64,000 bases of DNA, taken from Paenibacillus sp. Its GTDB lineage: Bacteria > Bacillota > Bacilli > Paenibacillales > YIM-B00363. The notes under the pieces were generated by a model. The model did not search any database and was not told the origin of the DNA. It saw only the letters and a program-made list of their open reading frames with translations. The translations under genes and the position numbers were made by a program. This document shows positions 8,607 to 17,167 of the stretch, one piece after another. Location of the stretch: assembly GCF_035645195.1 (NCBI RefSeq), contig NZ_DASQNA010000038.1:62001-126000 (forward strand), given 5' to 3'. The first letter of the stretch is position 1; the number at the start of each line of letters is the position of its first letter.

Positions 8607-10412
8607 TTACTTCGCGTACTGTTCCATTTCCTCGACAAGCCCCTTGAATACGTCCATCGCTTGTCGAATCGGCTCCGGCGAAGACATGTCGACGCCGGCC
8701 TTCTTCAGGATGTTGATCGAGAAGTCGCTGCCGCCGCTCTTCAGGAAGCCCATGTAGCGGTCGACCGCCGGCTGGCCTTCGTCGAGAATTTGCTTCGCGA
8801 ACGACGTCGCCGCGGAGAAGCCCGTCGCGTATTTGTACACGTAGAAGCTCGTGTAGAAATGCGGGATGCGCGCCCACTCCATCTCGATGTCCTTGTCGAC
8901 GACCATGCCGTCGCCGTGGTACTTTTTGTTCAGCTCGTAATAAATTTCGCACAGCGCTTGCGGCGTCAGCGATTCGCCTTCCTCCGCCTTCTGGTGGATG
9001 ATCATTTCGAACTCGGCGAACATCGTCTGGCGGAACACCGTCGTCCGGAATTGATCGGCGTAGTAGGTGAGCAGGTACATTTTTTCCTTCGGATCGGTCG
9101 TCTTCTTCAGCATGTAGTCCATCAGCAGCGCTTCGTTAAGCGTGGACGCGACTTCGGCGAGGAAGATCGTGTACTGCGCGTCGCGGTACGACTGCGCATT
9201 GTCCGAATAGTACGAGTGCAGGGCGTGGCCCATCTCGTGCGCGAGCGTGAACATCGAATTCAGGTTGTCTTTATGGTTGAGCAGGACATACGGATGCGTG
9301 CCGTACGCGCCCCACGAGTACGCGCCGGACCGCTTGCCTTCGTTCTCGTACACGTCGATCCAGCCTTCGTCGTAGCCCGCCTGGAGCACGTTCAGGTAGT
9401 CTTCGCCGAGCGGCTTCAGCGAATCTTTGACCGTCTGCTTCGCTTCTTCGTACGAAATGTCCATGTCGACCTCGTCGACGAGCGGGGTGAACAGGTCGTA
9501 CATGTGCAGCTCGTCGACCTTCAGCAGCTTTTTGCGAAGCTCGAGGTAGCGCTGCAGGAGCGGGAGCGACTCATGGATCGTCGCGATCAAGTTCGTGTAC
9601 ACGTCCTTCGGGATGTTGTCGCCGTAGAGCGACGCCTCGAGCGCCGAAGGGTATTTGCGGGCTTTCGCGTAGAACAGGTTCTTCGATACGTTCGCGCTGA
9701 GCGTCGCGGCGAGCGTGTTTTTTTGCTTCGCGTATGTAGCGTACATCGCCTTAAATGCGCTCTCGCGCACTTCCCGTTTGCGGCTCTCGAGGAATTGAAT
9801 GTAGCGGCCGTGCGTCAGCTCGACGTCTTCGCCCTTCTCGTTCTTGATCGTCGGGAATTTCATGTCGGCGTTGTTGATCATGCCGAAAATCGTGTTCGGC
9901 GCCTGCGAAATGTTGCCGACCTGCGCGAGCAGCGCTTCTTCCGCTTTGGAGAGCACGTGCGGCTTTTGGCGAAGCATTTCTTCGAGCGTGTGCTTATACG
10001 GCGCTAGCGTCGGGTCTTCGATGAACGCCTTCAGCTGTTCTTCGGAGAGCGACAAAATTTCCGGGGTAATGAAGGACAGCGCTTCGCCGACGTCGACGGA
10101 CAGCTTCTTCGCCTTATCGGACAGCGCTTGGTACGTCGGGTCCGCGGTATCTTGATGATGGCGCATGTTCGCGTAGACGTACAGACGCTCGGTATGCAGG
10201 GAGATTTCGTCTTCCAGCTCGAAGCAGCCCTTCAGCGCGGCGGCGTCCGTCAGCTTGCCTTGGTAGTCCGCGATCTTCCCGAGCAGGCTCTTCACTTCTT
10301 CGTATTCTTTGTTCCATGCGTCCTGCGACGGGAACAAGTCCTCCAGCTTCCATTGATGCTCGGCCGGCACATCGGCGCGTTTCGGTACCGCTGCGGTTGT
10401 CGTCATAGCCAT
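8607..10412 (-). CDS. pepF: Oligoendopeptidase F
   Basis: This 601-residue cytoplasmic zinc metallopeptidase of family M3B cleaves short peptides. The catalytic HEMGH motif is at residues 392-396 in FTLAHEMGHALHSYYS, and the third zinc ligand is expected in the downstream EVASTLNEALL segment. The N-terminal helical domain begins with WKLEDLFPSQDAWNKE, typical of PepF. The ATG at 10412 is preceded by GGAGGG with a spacing of about 6. A longer in-frame start at 10517 would add an Ala-rich stretch not found in the family and has no ribosome site. PepF helps recycle peptides and in B. subtilis can interfere with sporulation by degrading signalling peptides. Confidence 0.93.
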   Translation of the reverse strand: MAMTTTAAVPKRADVPAEHQWKLEDLFPSQDAWNKEYEEVKSLLGKIADYQGKLTDAAALKGCFELEDEISLHTERLYVYANMRHHQDTADPTYQALSDKAKKLSVDVGEALSFITPEILSLSEEQLKAFIEDPTLAPYKHTLEEMLRQKPHVLSKAEEALLAQVGNISQAPNTIFGMINNADMKFPTIKNEKGEDVELTHGRYIQFLESRKREVRESAFKAMYATYAKQKNTLAATLSANVSKNLFYAKARKYPSALEASLYGDNIPKDVYTNLIATIHESLPLLQRYLELRKKLLKVDELHMYDLFTPLVDEVDMDISYEEAKQTVKDSLKPLGEDYLNVLQAGYDEGWIDVYENEGKRSGAYSWGAYGTHPYVLLNHKDNLNSMFTLAHEMGHALHSYYSDNAQSYRDAQYTIFLAEVASTLNEALLMDYMLKKTTDPKEKMYLLTYYADQFRTTVFRQTMFAEFEMIIHQKAEEGESLTPQALCEIYYELNKKYHGDGMVVDKDIEMEWARIPHFYTSFYVYKYATGFSAATSFAKQILDEGQPAVDRYMGFLKSGGSDFSINILKKAGVDMSSPEPIRQAMDVFKGLVEEMEQYAK

Positions 10413-10587
10413 CGTATCCCTCCAATGAAATATGGATTGCAGGTTTTGCGGGGCGATTGTCGCCATCGCTGCGAGCGCCGCGGCGATCGCGACTCGTTTC
10501 AGGTCGGTCCGGCTCATCCCTCGAACGCCTCCTCGCTTGATCGGAGTCCATTCGATTAGGATGCGCCTCGCATTCCCATATTATAGC

Positions 10588-10773
10588 TTATTCTAGGGTC
10601 ATGGTAAAAAATGAGACGAGCAGCATGACGAACGCGGCGACGACCATAATCAGCGTCGTGAGCGCGATCGGGCGCTTTAAGGTGGGCGGGATCGATTCTT
10701 TCTTCAAAATGACGACCGCGGCCAGACAGAAGGTGACGATTAAAAACATGACGAGCGCGCCTGTCGATTCCAT
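10588..10773 (-). CDS. Small two-helix membrane protein
   Basis: This 61-residue protein has two hydrophobic segments (about residues 6-24 and 36-58) separated by a short basic loop, KKESIPPTLKRP. A modest GCGAGGT ribosome site precedes the ATG. I do not recognise a characterised family. The gene is 175 bases upstream of pepF on the same strand and divergent from the ThDP enzyme, so it may have its own promoter in the 58-base gap 10774-10831. The hydrophobic pattern and absence of overlap with another gene support it being real. Confidence 0.6.
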   Translation of the reverse strand: MESTGALVMFLIVTFCLAAVVILKKESIPPTLKRPIALTTLIMVVAAFVMLLVSFFTMTLE

Positions 10774-10831
10774 GGGTTCATACCTCGCTTTCCGGGCAAA
10801 CTAACCAAAACGTGAAAGGTTGTGAAACGTT

Positions 10832-12541
10832 ATGTCGCCAACGCTGCTCGAACGCGCCGTCGACCGGCTGCAGGACGAGCCTGTCAACGCGGATCTCGCT
10901 CGCCCGGATCAAGGGCTGACGGTAGGCCAATGTCTTCTGGCTCAACTGACCGACTGGGGCGTCGAACGCATCTACGGGGTGATCGGGGATGCGAATTTGT
11001 TCTTTCTCGATGATATAGCAAAGCAATCGAAAATCCAATATGTTCCTTTCCTCGACGAAAACGCGGCGGCGCTCGCGGCGTCCGCCGAGGCGAAGCTGAC
11101 CGGCCGCGTCGCCGTCGTGCTCGGCACGAGCGGTCCGGGCCTTGCCAACATGCTGAACGGGCTCGGCGACGCGTACGCGGACGGGGCCGGCGTGCTGGCG
11201 ATCACGGGGCAGGTCGACGCGGCGCAGGTCGGCACGCACGCGAAGCAGTACATTCAGCAGCAACTGACGGCTGCTCCGTTCGCGGCGTTCAGCGAGTGTC
11301 TCGCGCATCCGGACGCGCTGCCGGAGCTGCTGCAGCGGTGTTTGGCGCTGAGCGCTGCGCGCGGCTGCGTGACGCATTTGTCGATCCCGAAGGCGATGTA
11401 CCGGGAGAAGGTGCGCGGCGCGGCGCTGCCGTACGGGGCGCATCTGCACCAGCCGCTGCTCGCGCCGACGGAGGATGTCGAGGCGGTGTTCCGCATGATC
11501 GCGGAGGCGCGGCGGCCGATGCTGGTGCTCGGGCGCGGCGTCGAGGCGGTGCCCGGCGAGACGCGCGCGTTCGTCGAGGCGGTGGGCGCGGCCGTGACGG
11601 CGACGCTGCCGGCGCGGCACGTGTTCCCGCACGACCATCCGCAGTTCGTCGGGGGCTTCGGCCTCGCCGGCAGCGAGGCGGCGAGCGTGCTGCTCGCCGA
11701 GAGCGACCTCGTCGTCGTCTGCGGCGCGACGTGGTGGCCCGACGAATATGCGCCGCCGAACGCGCGCATCGTGCAAATCGACGCCGTCCGCGACAACATC
11801 GGCGTCGGCTTCCCGGTCGCGCGCGGGCTCGTCGGCGACCTGCGGGACATCATGCCCCGGTTCGCGGGCATGGCGGCGTCGCTGGCGCGCGACGAGGACG
11901 CGGCCGCGGCGTGGCGCCGGCGCATCACGGACGTGCGCCTCGATTGGGAGCGCCGCCTCGCGGCGGAGGCGGCGCGGGAGGGTGCGCCGCTGGCGCCGCA
12001 GCGGCTGATGAAGCTGCTGTCCGAAGCGATTCCCTCCAGCGCGGTCGTCGCCCTCGACACGGGCGATCACACGCTCTGGTGGGGCCGCTCGTTCGCGAAT
12101 CATGGCCAGCGCGTGCTCGTCTCGGGCCGCTGGCGGACGCTCGGCTTCGCGCTGCCGGCGGCGATCGCCGCTGCGCTTGCCGCGCCGGAGCGGCCGGTCG
12201 TCGCGGTGGCGGGCGACGGCGGCGTCGTGCAGACGCTGCTGGAGCTGAAGACGGCTGCCAAGCTGGGCCTGCCGATCGCGCTCGTCGTCGTCAATAACGG
12301 CGCGTACGCGATCGAGCTGAACCGGATGCGCAGCGCGGGTCTCTCGCCGCTCGGGGCGACGCTCGACAACCCCGACTTCGCGGCGATCGCCGAGGCGTGC
12401 GGCTGCGTCGGCGTCCGGGCGGCGGACGAGGCGTCGTTCCGCGCGGCGCTGGAAGCGGCGTTCGCGCCGGACCGCGAGCGCCGGCCGATGCTGATCGACG
12501 TGGCGGTCGCGCCGGAGGTCATGCCGCACACGAAAATATAA
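10832..12541 (+). CDS. ThDP-dependent enzyme, pyruvate oxidase/acetolactate synthase family
   Basis: This 569-residue protein has the three-domain layout of the POX/AHAS family. The N-terminal PYR domain carries the activator glutamate in FLDENAAALAASAEAKLTG. The central domain spans about residues 200-340. The C-terminal PP domain has the ThDP-binding motif from GDGG to NN (VAGDGGVVQTLLELK, then VVVNNGAYA). The residues do not distinguish pyruvate:quinone oxidoreductase, acetolactate synthase and indolepyruvate-type enzymes. It stands alone, without the small ilvN subunit, which argues against the biosynthetic acetolactate synthase. The central part is markedly richer in G+C than its neighbours. 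No terminator with a T run follows; a repeat-bearing tract starts about 120 bases downstream. Confidence 0.75.
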   Translation: MSPTLLERAVDRLQDEPVNADLARPDQGLTVGQCLLAQLTDWGVERIYGVIGDANLFFLDDIAKQSKIQYVPFLDENAAALAASAEAKLTGRVAVVLGTSGPGLANMLNGLGDAYADGAGVLAITGQVDAAQVGTHAKQYIQQQLTAAPFAAFSECLAHPDALPELLQRCLALSAARGCVTHLSIPKAMYREKVRGAALPYGAHLHQPLLAPTEDVEAVFRMIAEARRPMLVLGRGVEAVPGETRAFVEAVGAAVTATLPARHVFPHDHPQFVGGFGLAGSEAASVLLAESDLVVVCGATWWPDEYAPPNARIVQIDAVRDNIGVGFPVARGLVGDLRDIMPRFAGMAASLARDEDAAAAWRRRITDVRLDWERRLAAEAAREGAPLAPQRLMKLLSEAIPSSAVVALDTGDHTLWWGRSFANHGQRVLVSGRWRTLGFALPAAIAAALAAPERPVVAVAGDGGVVQTLLELKTAAKLGLPIALVVVNNGAYAIELNRMRSAGLSPLGATLDNPDFAAIAEACGCVGVRAADEASFRAALEAAFAPDRERRPMLIDVAVAPEVMPHTKI

Positions 12542-12576
12542 CGGCGTACGCGTTGCGCGTGCACGCCGGGCGTAGG

Positions 12577-12606
12577 ACAGGCTGCCGGTTTCGACCGGCG
12601 GCCTGT
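12577..12606. other. Nested hairpin after the ThDP enzyme gene
   Basis: ACAGGC (12577-12582) pairs with GCCTGT (12601-12606), and inside it GCCGGT pairs with ACCGGC around a TTCG loop. There is no T run, so it may stabilise the transcript 3' end rather than terminate it. Confidence 0.5.
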
Positions 12607-12663
12607 TCGGCGTGCGCGCGGGCCGCTGCGGCTGTCGGCGTCTCGTCGGGCGGGCTCAGCGGG

Positions 12664-13024
12664 GCAACATGGGAAGCAAGTATGCAAAAGAGAGGAAGAG
12701 TGGTGCTATAAGAAGGGTAGGAGGTACACATAAAGCTCGTTGTAGCATGCCGGGGCACACCGGGAGGCGGCTCACGCCCGGCAACATGGGAAGGAAGTAT
12801 GCAAAAGAGAGGAAGGGTGGTGCTATAAGAAGGGTAGGAGGTATGCATAATGCTCGCCGGGGCACGTCGGCGGACAGCTCCGCCTAGCAACATGGGAACC
12901 ACGTACATAAAAGAAGAGAAGGGTGGTGCTATAAGAAGGGTAGGAGGTACACATAATACTCGCCGGGGCAAATCTGGGCACGCCAGGGTACGCCGGGGAA
13001 CATTGAAGGGGGCGGCTCAGCCGA
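12664..13024. repeat. Three tandem imperfect repeats of 106-138 bp, with the start of a fourth
   Basis: Copies begin with GCAACATGGGAA at 12664, 12781 and 12887, and a diverged start (GTAACATGGG) occurs at 13025. Each copy has a strongly conserved core of about 70 bases, purine-rich on the plus strand, that includes GGTGCTATAAGAAGGG and TAGGAGGTACACATAA. A more variable G+C-rich tail makes up the rest. The cores differ at only a few positions, while the tails differ in length and sequence. The conserved TAGGAGGT resembles a ribosome-binding site, and in the second copy it is followed after 8 bases by an ATG. Several frames are open on both strands, but the period is not a multiple of three, and I regard the tract as non-coding. 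Confidence 0.85.
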
Positions 13025-13041
13025 GTAACATGGGTGAGGCG

Positions 13042-13120
13042 CGGCAGGGCCGTAAAACGCTGGAGCATCTCGGCAGGGCCGCACAACTTCGAAGCATCGC
13101 CGCAGGGTTGCCGTAAGCGG
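13042..13120. repeat. 29-bp minisatellite, two full units plus a partial third
   Basis: CGGCAGGGCCGTAAAACGCT at 13042 and CGGCAGGGCCGCACAACTTC at 13071 begin two 29-base units that both end in GCATC plus one base. A shorter, diverged unit (CCGCAGGGTTGCCGTAA) starts at 13100. The units directly follow the larger repeat block and belong to the same gene-free tract. Confidence 0.7.
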
Positions 13121-13217
13121 AAAAACAGCACCGAGGCGGCGCTATACCGGCCGAAGTTCCGAGCTAGCCCCAATAAGGCAGGGCCCCGCCTGAACCGGCG
13201 GGAGCGCGAAAGCCTGA

Positions 13218-13245
13218 CTTACACCTGATGTAAGGCAATTTTTTC
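13218..13245 (+). terminator. Weak hairpin with T run before the chemoreceptor gene
   Basis: CTTACA (13218-13223) pairs with TGTAAG (13229-13234) around CCTGA, followed by a run of six T at about 13239-13244. The stem is short. If active, it would insulate the chemoreceptor gene from transcription through the repeat tract. Confidence 0.45.
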
Positions 13246-13335
13246 ATTCCCAATTCACCATAGTTCAAATAACCGTGGTATCATTAGTCCTAAGAATCTA
13301 ATTCAGAAATTAGGAAAAAAGGTGGACGTCAATCG

Positions 13336-15075
13336 ATGGAACGTTTGTACAAAGCGCTCAGTTGGGCGGCCGACGTGAAAGTGTTTCATAAGCTTCTCGC
13401 ACTCATTGTCGTTTCGACGCTATTTACCGTCATTGTCGGATTGATCGGCGCGCTGCAGTCGGGGAATACATACGCAGGCGTAAGAGAAATGTACGACGAA
13501 CGCGTGCTGCCGATCAAATGGATCAACGAAGCCCGCACGCATTCGCGGGCGATCGAGGCGCACGTCTATCATATTTTAGTCGCGTTCGATCCGAGAGAAC
13601 AGCAAGAAATCGCGAAGCAGATCGAGGAGCGCGAAGCGAAGTTCGCCGCGGCGTTCGAAAGCATTCGGAACGCCGAAATAGGCACGGCCGAGGCCGACCG
13701 GATCGCCCGCTTGGACGCGCTGCTGCAGGAATATACGGCGGCCCGCCAAGAGACGATCGCGCTCGAACTGGAACGTTCCGGCAACACAGAGCGCGCGTAC
13801 CGCCACTTTCTGCAAACCGCGGCCCCGAAGCTGAACGAAATCAATCAGCTGCTCGAGGCGATGGCAGATGATAACGCCGCGATAGCGGAGCAGCTGGACG
13901 AGCGGTTAGGCGTCGCATATAAGGCGTCGCTCGCCTTGATCGTCGTCACGATCGCGATCGCGGCCGCGATTACGATCGTGATCGGGCTGTGGATATCCCG
14001 AATGATCGTGTACCCGATCCGGAAGCTGCAGTCCGCGATGGGGCTCGCGGCGAACGGCGACTTGACCGCGGATCCGAAGCTCGCCGCGAAGGACGAGCTC
14101 GGCGAGCTGGCCAGATCGTTCGCCAGCATGCTGGAGTCGCTGCGCGGCGTGCTGCGGCAGGTGACCGAGTCGACGGAGATGGTGGCGGCCTCGTCGCAGC
14201 AGCTGACGGCCAGCGCCGAGGAGACCGGGAAATCGAGCGAAATGATCACGCAGGTAGCGCAGCAGCTCGCGGCCGGAGCGGAGCGGCAGGCGGAGAGCGT
14301 CCGCCGGGCGGTCGCGGAGGCGGACGACATCGGCGAGGCGGCGGAGCGCATGAACGACAACATGCGGCGCATGCGGGAGACGGCGGTCGATACCGCCGAG
14401 CGATCCCGCGACGGGCTGGAGCGGATGGACGAGCTGCGCGCCAAGATGGACGAGCTCCGGGAAGCGATCGACGGGCTGTCCGCCGTGATCGCCGGCCTCG
14501 GCAGCAAATCGGACCAAATCGGCGACGTCATGGACCTTATTACGGATATTGCCGCACAGACGAATTTGCTGGCGCTCAACGCGGCGATCGAAGCGGCTCG
14601 CGCCGGGGAGCACGGGCGGGGCTTCGCGGTCGTCGCCGACGAGGTGCGGAAGCTGGCCGAGCAGTCCGGCGCCTCCGCGAAGGAGGTCGCCGCGCACGTG
14701 GCCGGCATCCGCGACGGCATCGCCGCCGCGGGCTCGTCGATGAAGCGGGCGACGGGGCAGCTGCAGGAAGGGCTGGAAGGCGTTCGGTCGGCGGAGGAGA
14801 CGTTCCGGTCGATCGCGGCGTCCGCGGCGAACGTCGAGACGGACTCGGCTTCGGCCGCCGACGGGCTGGAAGGCATGATGAAACAGTTCCAAAGCATGCT
14901 GGACGGCCTGCGCGCGATCGCCCAGGTGGCCGAAGAAGCGGCGGCCGGCACGCAGCACGTGTCCGCCGCGACCGAGGAGCAGCTCGCCACGATGGAAGAG
15001 ATGACGGCGTCCTCGACCCATCTGAGCCGCATGGCGGCCGAGCTGCAGGAGAATGTGGGCCGATTCAAGGTATGA
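13336..15075 (+). CDS. Methyl-accepting chemotaxis protein
   Basis: This 579-residue transmembrane chemoreceptor has a first membrane helix at about residues 19-42 and an extracytoplasmic helical sensor domain of about 150 residues ([20 protein letters not shown] resembles a four-helix-bundle ligand domain). A second membrane helix follows at about 193-217, then a HAMP domain, then the signalling coiled coil. The hairpin tip carries the highly conserved [18 protein letters not shown] segment that contacts CheA and CheW. No ligand can be predicted. Its start is an ATG preceded by AAAAAAGGTGGAC. It stands alone between the repeat tract and a bidirectional terminator; no sigma-D promoter was recognised. 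Confidence 0.93.
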   Translation: MERLYKALSWAADVKVFHKLLALIVVSTLFTVIVGLIGALQSGNTYAGVREMYDERVLPIKWINEARTHSRAIEAHVYHILVAFDPREQQEIAKQIEEREAKFAAAFESIRNAEIGTAEADRIARLDALLQEYTAARQETIALELERSGNTERAYRHFLQTAAPKLNEINQLLEAMADDNAAIAEQLDERLGVAYKASLALIVVTIAIAAAITIVIGLWISRMIVYPIRKLQSAMGLAANGDLTADPKLAAKDELGELARSFASMLESLRGVLRQVTESTEMVAASSQQLTASAEETGKSSEMITQVAQQLAAGAERQAESVRRAVAEADDIGEAAERMNDNMRRMRETAVDTAERSRDGLERMDELRAKMDELREAIDGLSAVIAGLGSKSDQIGDVMDLITDIAAQTNLLALNAAIEAARAGEHGRGFAVVADEVRKLAEQSGASAKEVAAHVAGIRDGIAAAGSSMKRATGQLQEGLEGVRSAEETFRSIAASAANVETDSASAADGLEGMMKQFQSMLDGLRAIAQVAEEAAAGTQHVSAATEEQLATMEEMTASSTHLSRMAAELQENVGRFKV

Positions 15076-15080
15076 CCCGA

Positions 15081-15139
15081 CCAAAAAAGGCTGTCCGGCA
15101 AGGCGCATCGACGCGCTTTTCCGGGACAGCCTTTTTTGG
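15081..15139. terminator. Bidirectional terminator
   Basis: CCAAAAAAGGCTGTCCGG (15081-15098) pairs with CCGGGACAGCCTTTTTTGG (15121-15139) with one bulged base, giving T runs on both strands. It ends the chemoreceptor gene on the plus strand and the small 79-residue gene on the minus strand. Confidence 0.92.
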
Positions 15140-15158
15140 CCCAAACCAAAACCAACCA

Positions 15159-15398
15159 TTACAAAGAGCGGAACTGCGCGATAATGTCCTCCCGCTCCTC
15201 TTCCGAACCTTGATACCGGCCCGGCGCGAAGCGCTGCTCCACCCAGTTCATCAGCTCCGCGCGGCTGTAGAACGTCCTCGATTCTTCGCCCCACTGATCG
15301 CTGATTTCGATCACTTCGATTTCGCGGCCGCGCACTTCGGCTTTGATCATATTCCATTTATCGCGTTTGAAAATTTCTACTTTTTTCGTCGTCGACAT
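15159..15398 (-). CDS. Conserved small hypothetical protein
   Basis: This 79-residue soluble protein begins MSTTKKVEIFKRDKWNMIKA and is predicted to be a small alpha/beta domain with several aromatic residues (W, F, Y) and a charged C-terminal helix. The ATG at 15398 has GGGAGCTG upstream at a suitable distance. The open frame continues 83 codons further upstream, but that part is low-complexity and overlaps the leader of the divergent methyltransferase gene, so it is not included. I do not recognise a named family. It ends directly at a bidirectional terminator and is monocistronic. Confidence 0.65.
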   Translation of the reverse strand: MSTTKKVEIFKRDKWNMIKAEVRGREIEVIEISDQWGEESRTFYSRAELMNWVEQRFAPGRYQGSEEEREDIIAQFRSL

Positions 15399-15570
15399 CG
15401 CCGTATCAGCTCCCTTTTCGCGCATCATACCAAAAATGTCGAGACAATTGCAAACGACGATGATACAATATCTGGCAACCGCCGCGCCGGGGCCGGACGC
15501 AACGAAGTCCAACCAAGCGGAGCGGGGGAGGGGCGCGGAGCCGTCTAATGGGCCCCCGCCGAAATCATCA

Positions 15571-15610
15571 CCGAGAAGAGCCGAGAAGAGTCGAGAAGAG
15601 CCGAGAGGAG
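15571..15610 (+). repeat. Four tandem 10-bp repeats forming the ribosome-binding region of the next gene
   Basis: The units are CCGAGAAGAG, CCGAGAAGAG, TCGAGAAGAG and CCGAGAGGAG at 15571, 15581, 15591 and 15601. The last unit provides GAGAGGAG, the Shine-Dalgarno sequence 8 bases before the ATG at 15619. Repeats of this type can change copy number by slippage. Confidence 0.9.
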
Positions 15611-15618
15611 CGAAGAAC

Positions 15619-16440
15619 ATGAGTTTGAACGACAGGATCGACCGCAACGAAGAAACTGAGGGCGACGAGCGAAGCCCCGCGGTTCGACGGAAGAGGGAAC
15701 CGCGGCACTACCCGCAGGAGGGAGTCGCCGTCACGTGCCGCTCGTTCCGCGAGTATGAGGCAATGTTCGCACTGGAGGAAACTCGCCTTGCCCGAGGGGC
15801 GGTGCTGAACGTTGCCGGGGGAGCGTCCTCGTTCACGGCCGAAGCGGCCGCGCGAGGGTACGAGGCGTTCGCCGCGGATCCGCGGTACGCGAAGACGCCC
15901 GACGAATTGTACCGGGAGAGCGCCGAGGAAATCGCGGCATCCACATCGAAGCTGGAGCGGCTGAAGGACAAATTCGATTGGTCGTTCTATGGTTCGCTTA
16001 CGGAGCATCGGATTAACCGGGAAGCGTCGCTTGAACGATTCATCGACCATTATCGGAGCGAGGCGGGGCGCAGCCGCAATCGCGGCAGAGACGGCGATCG
16101 CCGTCCCGCCTATACGGCCGCCGCGCTGCCGGAGCTGCCGTTCCCGGACGAGACGTTCGAGCTCGTCTTATGCAGTCACTTCTTGTTCCTATATGAAGAA
16201 CAATTTCCGTACGAGTTTCATCGCGACGCGCTGCTGGAGCTGTACCGGGTCGTGAGGCCCGGAGGCGAAATCCGAATATACCCGGTCTACTCGCTGCGAT
16301 TCGCGAAGTACGCAAGGCTCGACGAGCTGCTCCGGACGTTGACGGAGGATCGCGGCGCGGCCGCGGAGCTGCTCCCGTCGCGCCTGCCGTTCCTGCCGGG
16401 ATCGACGGAGCTGCTCAAAATCGCCAAACCTACCCTATGA
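15619..16440 (+). CDS. Class I SAM-dependent methyltransferase-like protein
   Basis: This 273-residue protein resembles a class I methyltransferase. Motif I reads VLNVAGGASSFTAEAAARGY, a GG-S variant of the SAM-binding glycine loop. The motif IV/V region is LPFPDETFELVLCSHFLFLY, followed by LLELYRVVRPGGEIRIYPV, the usual RVLKPGG motif. The first 35 residues are charged and probably disordered. An insert with YRESAEEIAASTSKLERLKD separates the two halves. The substrate is unknown. The ATG at 15619 is chosen because the last of four 10-bp repeats supplies its ribosome site; the upstream extension to 15343 overlaps the divergent gene. A bidirectional terminator follows. Confidence 0.75.
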   Translation: MSLNDRIDRNEETEGDERSPAVRRKREPRHYPQEGVAVTCRSFREYEAMFALEETRLARGAVLNVAGGASSFTAEAAARGYEAFAADPRYAKTPDELYRESAEEIAASTSKLERLKDKFDWSFYGSLTEHRINREASLERFIDHYRSEAGRSRNRGRDGDRRPAYTAAALPELPFPDETFELVLCSHFLFLYEEQFPYEFHRDALLELYRVVRPGGEIRIYPVYSLRFAKYARLDELLRTLTEDRGAAAELLPSRLPFLPGSTELLKIAKPTL

Positions 16441-16494
16441 CGAAAAGGGCTGCTTGAGACGCATCGCAAAGATGCGCTTCATGCAGCCCTTTCG
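16441..16494. terminator. Bidirectional terminator
   Basis: CGAAAAGGGCTGC (16441-16453) pairs with GCAGCCCTTTCG (16483-16494), with an inner GCATC/GATGC stem. It separates the convergent methyltransferase and nitroreductase genes. Confidence 0.88.
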
Positions 16495-16498
16495 GCAT

Positions 16499-17146
16499 TT
16501 AGTCGATAATCGTAAGAATGTCTTCGACCGGTTTGCGCGGCAGCTTCGCCGGCGTCTCCGCCGGGTAGCCGAGCGCGATGACCATGTTGACCTGCGCTTC
16601 GTCGCGGATCGAGAGGAACGACTTCAGCTCCTCCTCCGCCAGCAGGACGGGGCCGGTCATCGGGCAGGTGGCGAGACCGCGGGCGTGAGCGGCGAGCATC
16701 AAGTTTTGCGCCGCGAGGCAGCTCGACTTGATGCCCTCCTCGCGCCATACCTCGTCCGGCACGAGTCCGATCGGGTCGAAAATTTTGTCCCGAAACTTCG
16801 ATTCGTACGGGGTCGCGAGGCAGACGATCAGCGCCGGCGCATCGCGGAACGCCGTAGCGTACGGGCCGAAGGAGCGCGTCAGCATCCGGGCTTCCTTCTC
16901 GAGTCCGCGCGCGGTCGCTTCCGCCGCTCGACGGTGAAGCGCCTCCCACGTCAGCTCCTCGATGCGGGCGATTTTGCCGCGGTTCAGCACGGCGACGAAT
17001 TCCCACGTCTGCGAGTTCGTGTCGCTGGGCGCGTAACGGGCGCAGTCGATCAGTTCGCGGATGTCGTCCGCGCTGACCGGTTGTTCAGTATATTTCCGAA
17101 CGCTGCGGCGTTCGTGCATGTTCGCTTTAATAATGGAATAGGACAT
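16499..17146 (-). CDS. Nitroreductase family oxidoreductase
   Basis: This protein of about 215 residues is an FMN-dependent NAD(P)H oxidoreductase. Typical features are the N-terminal RRSVRKYTEQPVS (FMN phosphate contact), CARYAPSDTNSQTWEFVAV, the central EGIKSSCLAAQNLMLAAHA helix, and GLATCPMTGP followed by MVIALGYPAE near the end. The natural electron acceptor (quinone, nitro compound or flavin) cannot be read from the sequence. Two starts are possible: GTG at 17155, 3 bases after AGAGG, or ATG at 17146, 12 bases after it; I use the ATG. A perfect inverted repeat at 17168-17184 lies just upstream and probably controls it. Confidence 0.88.
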   Translation of the reverse strand: MSYSIIKANMHERRSVRKYTEQPVSADDIRELIDCARYAPSDTNSQTWEFVAVLNRGKIARIEELTWEALHRRAAEATARGLEKEARMLTRSFGPYATAFRDAPALIVCLATPYESKFRDKIFDPIGLVPDEVWREEGIKSSCLAAQNLMLAAHARGLATCPMTGPVLLAEEELKSFLSIRDEAQVNMVIALGYPAETPAKLPRKPVEDILTIID

Positions 17147-17167
17147 CGATTTCACGCGCCTCTTATT

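Noticed and set aside
10413-10517. N-terminal extension of PepF with an Ala-rich hydrophobic stretch that looks like a signal peptide.
   Set aside because: The ATG at 10412 has a proper ribosome site and starts at the family N-terminus; PepF is cytoplasmic.
12664-13040. Possible CRISPR array.
   Set aside because: The repeated part is about 70 bases, copies are imperfect, spacing is irregular (117, 106, 138) and no cas genes are present.
12519-13228. Short frames on both strands in the 12.6-13.2 kb repeat tract, including an 88-codon one at 12850 with a good ribosome site.
   Set aside because: The repeats change frame between copies and the peptides are low-complexity; the ribosome-like motif belongs to the repeat itself. 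Kept only as a finding.
15343-15618. Upstream extension of the methyltransferase frame.
   Set aside because: It overlaps the divergent small gene and its leader, and the 10-bp repeats just before 15619 provide the ribosome site.
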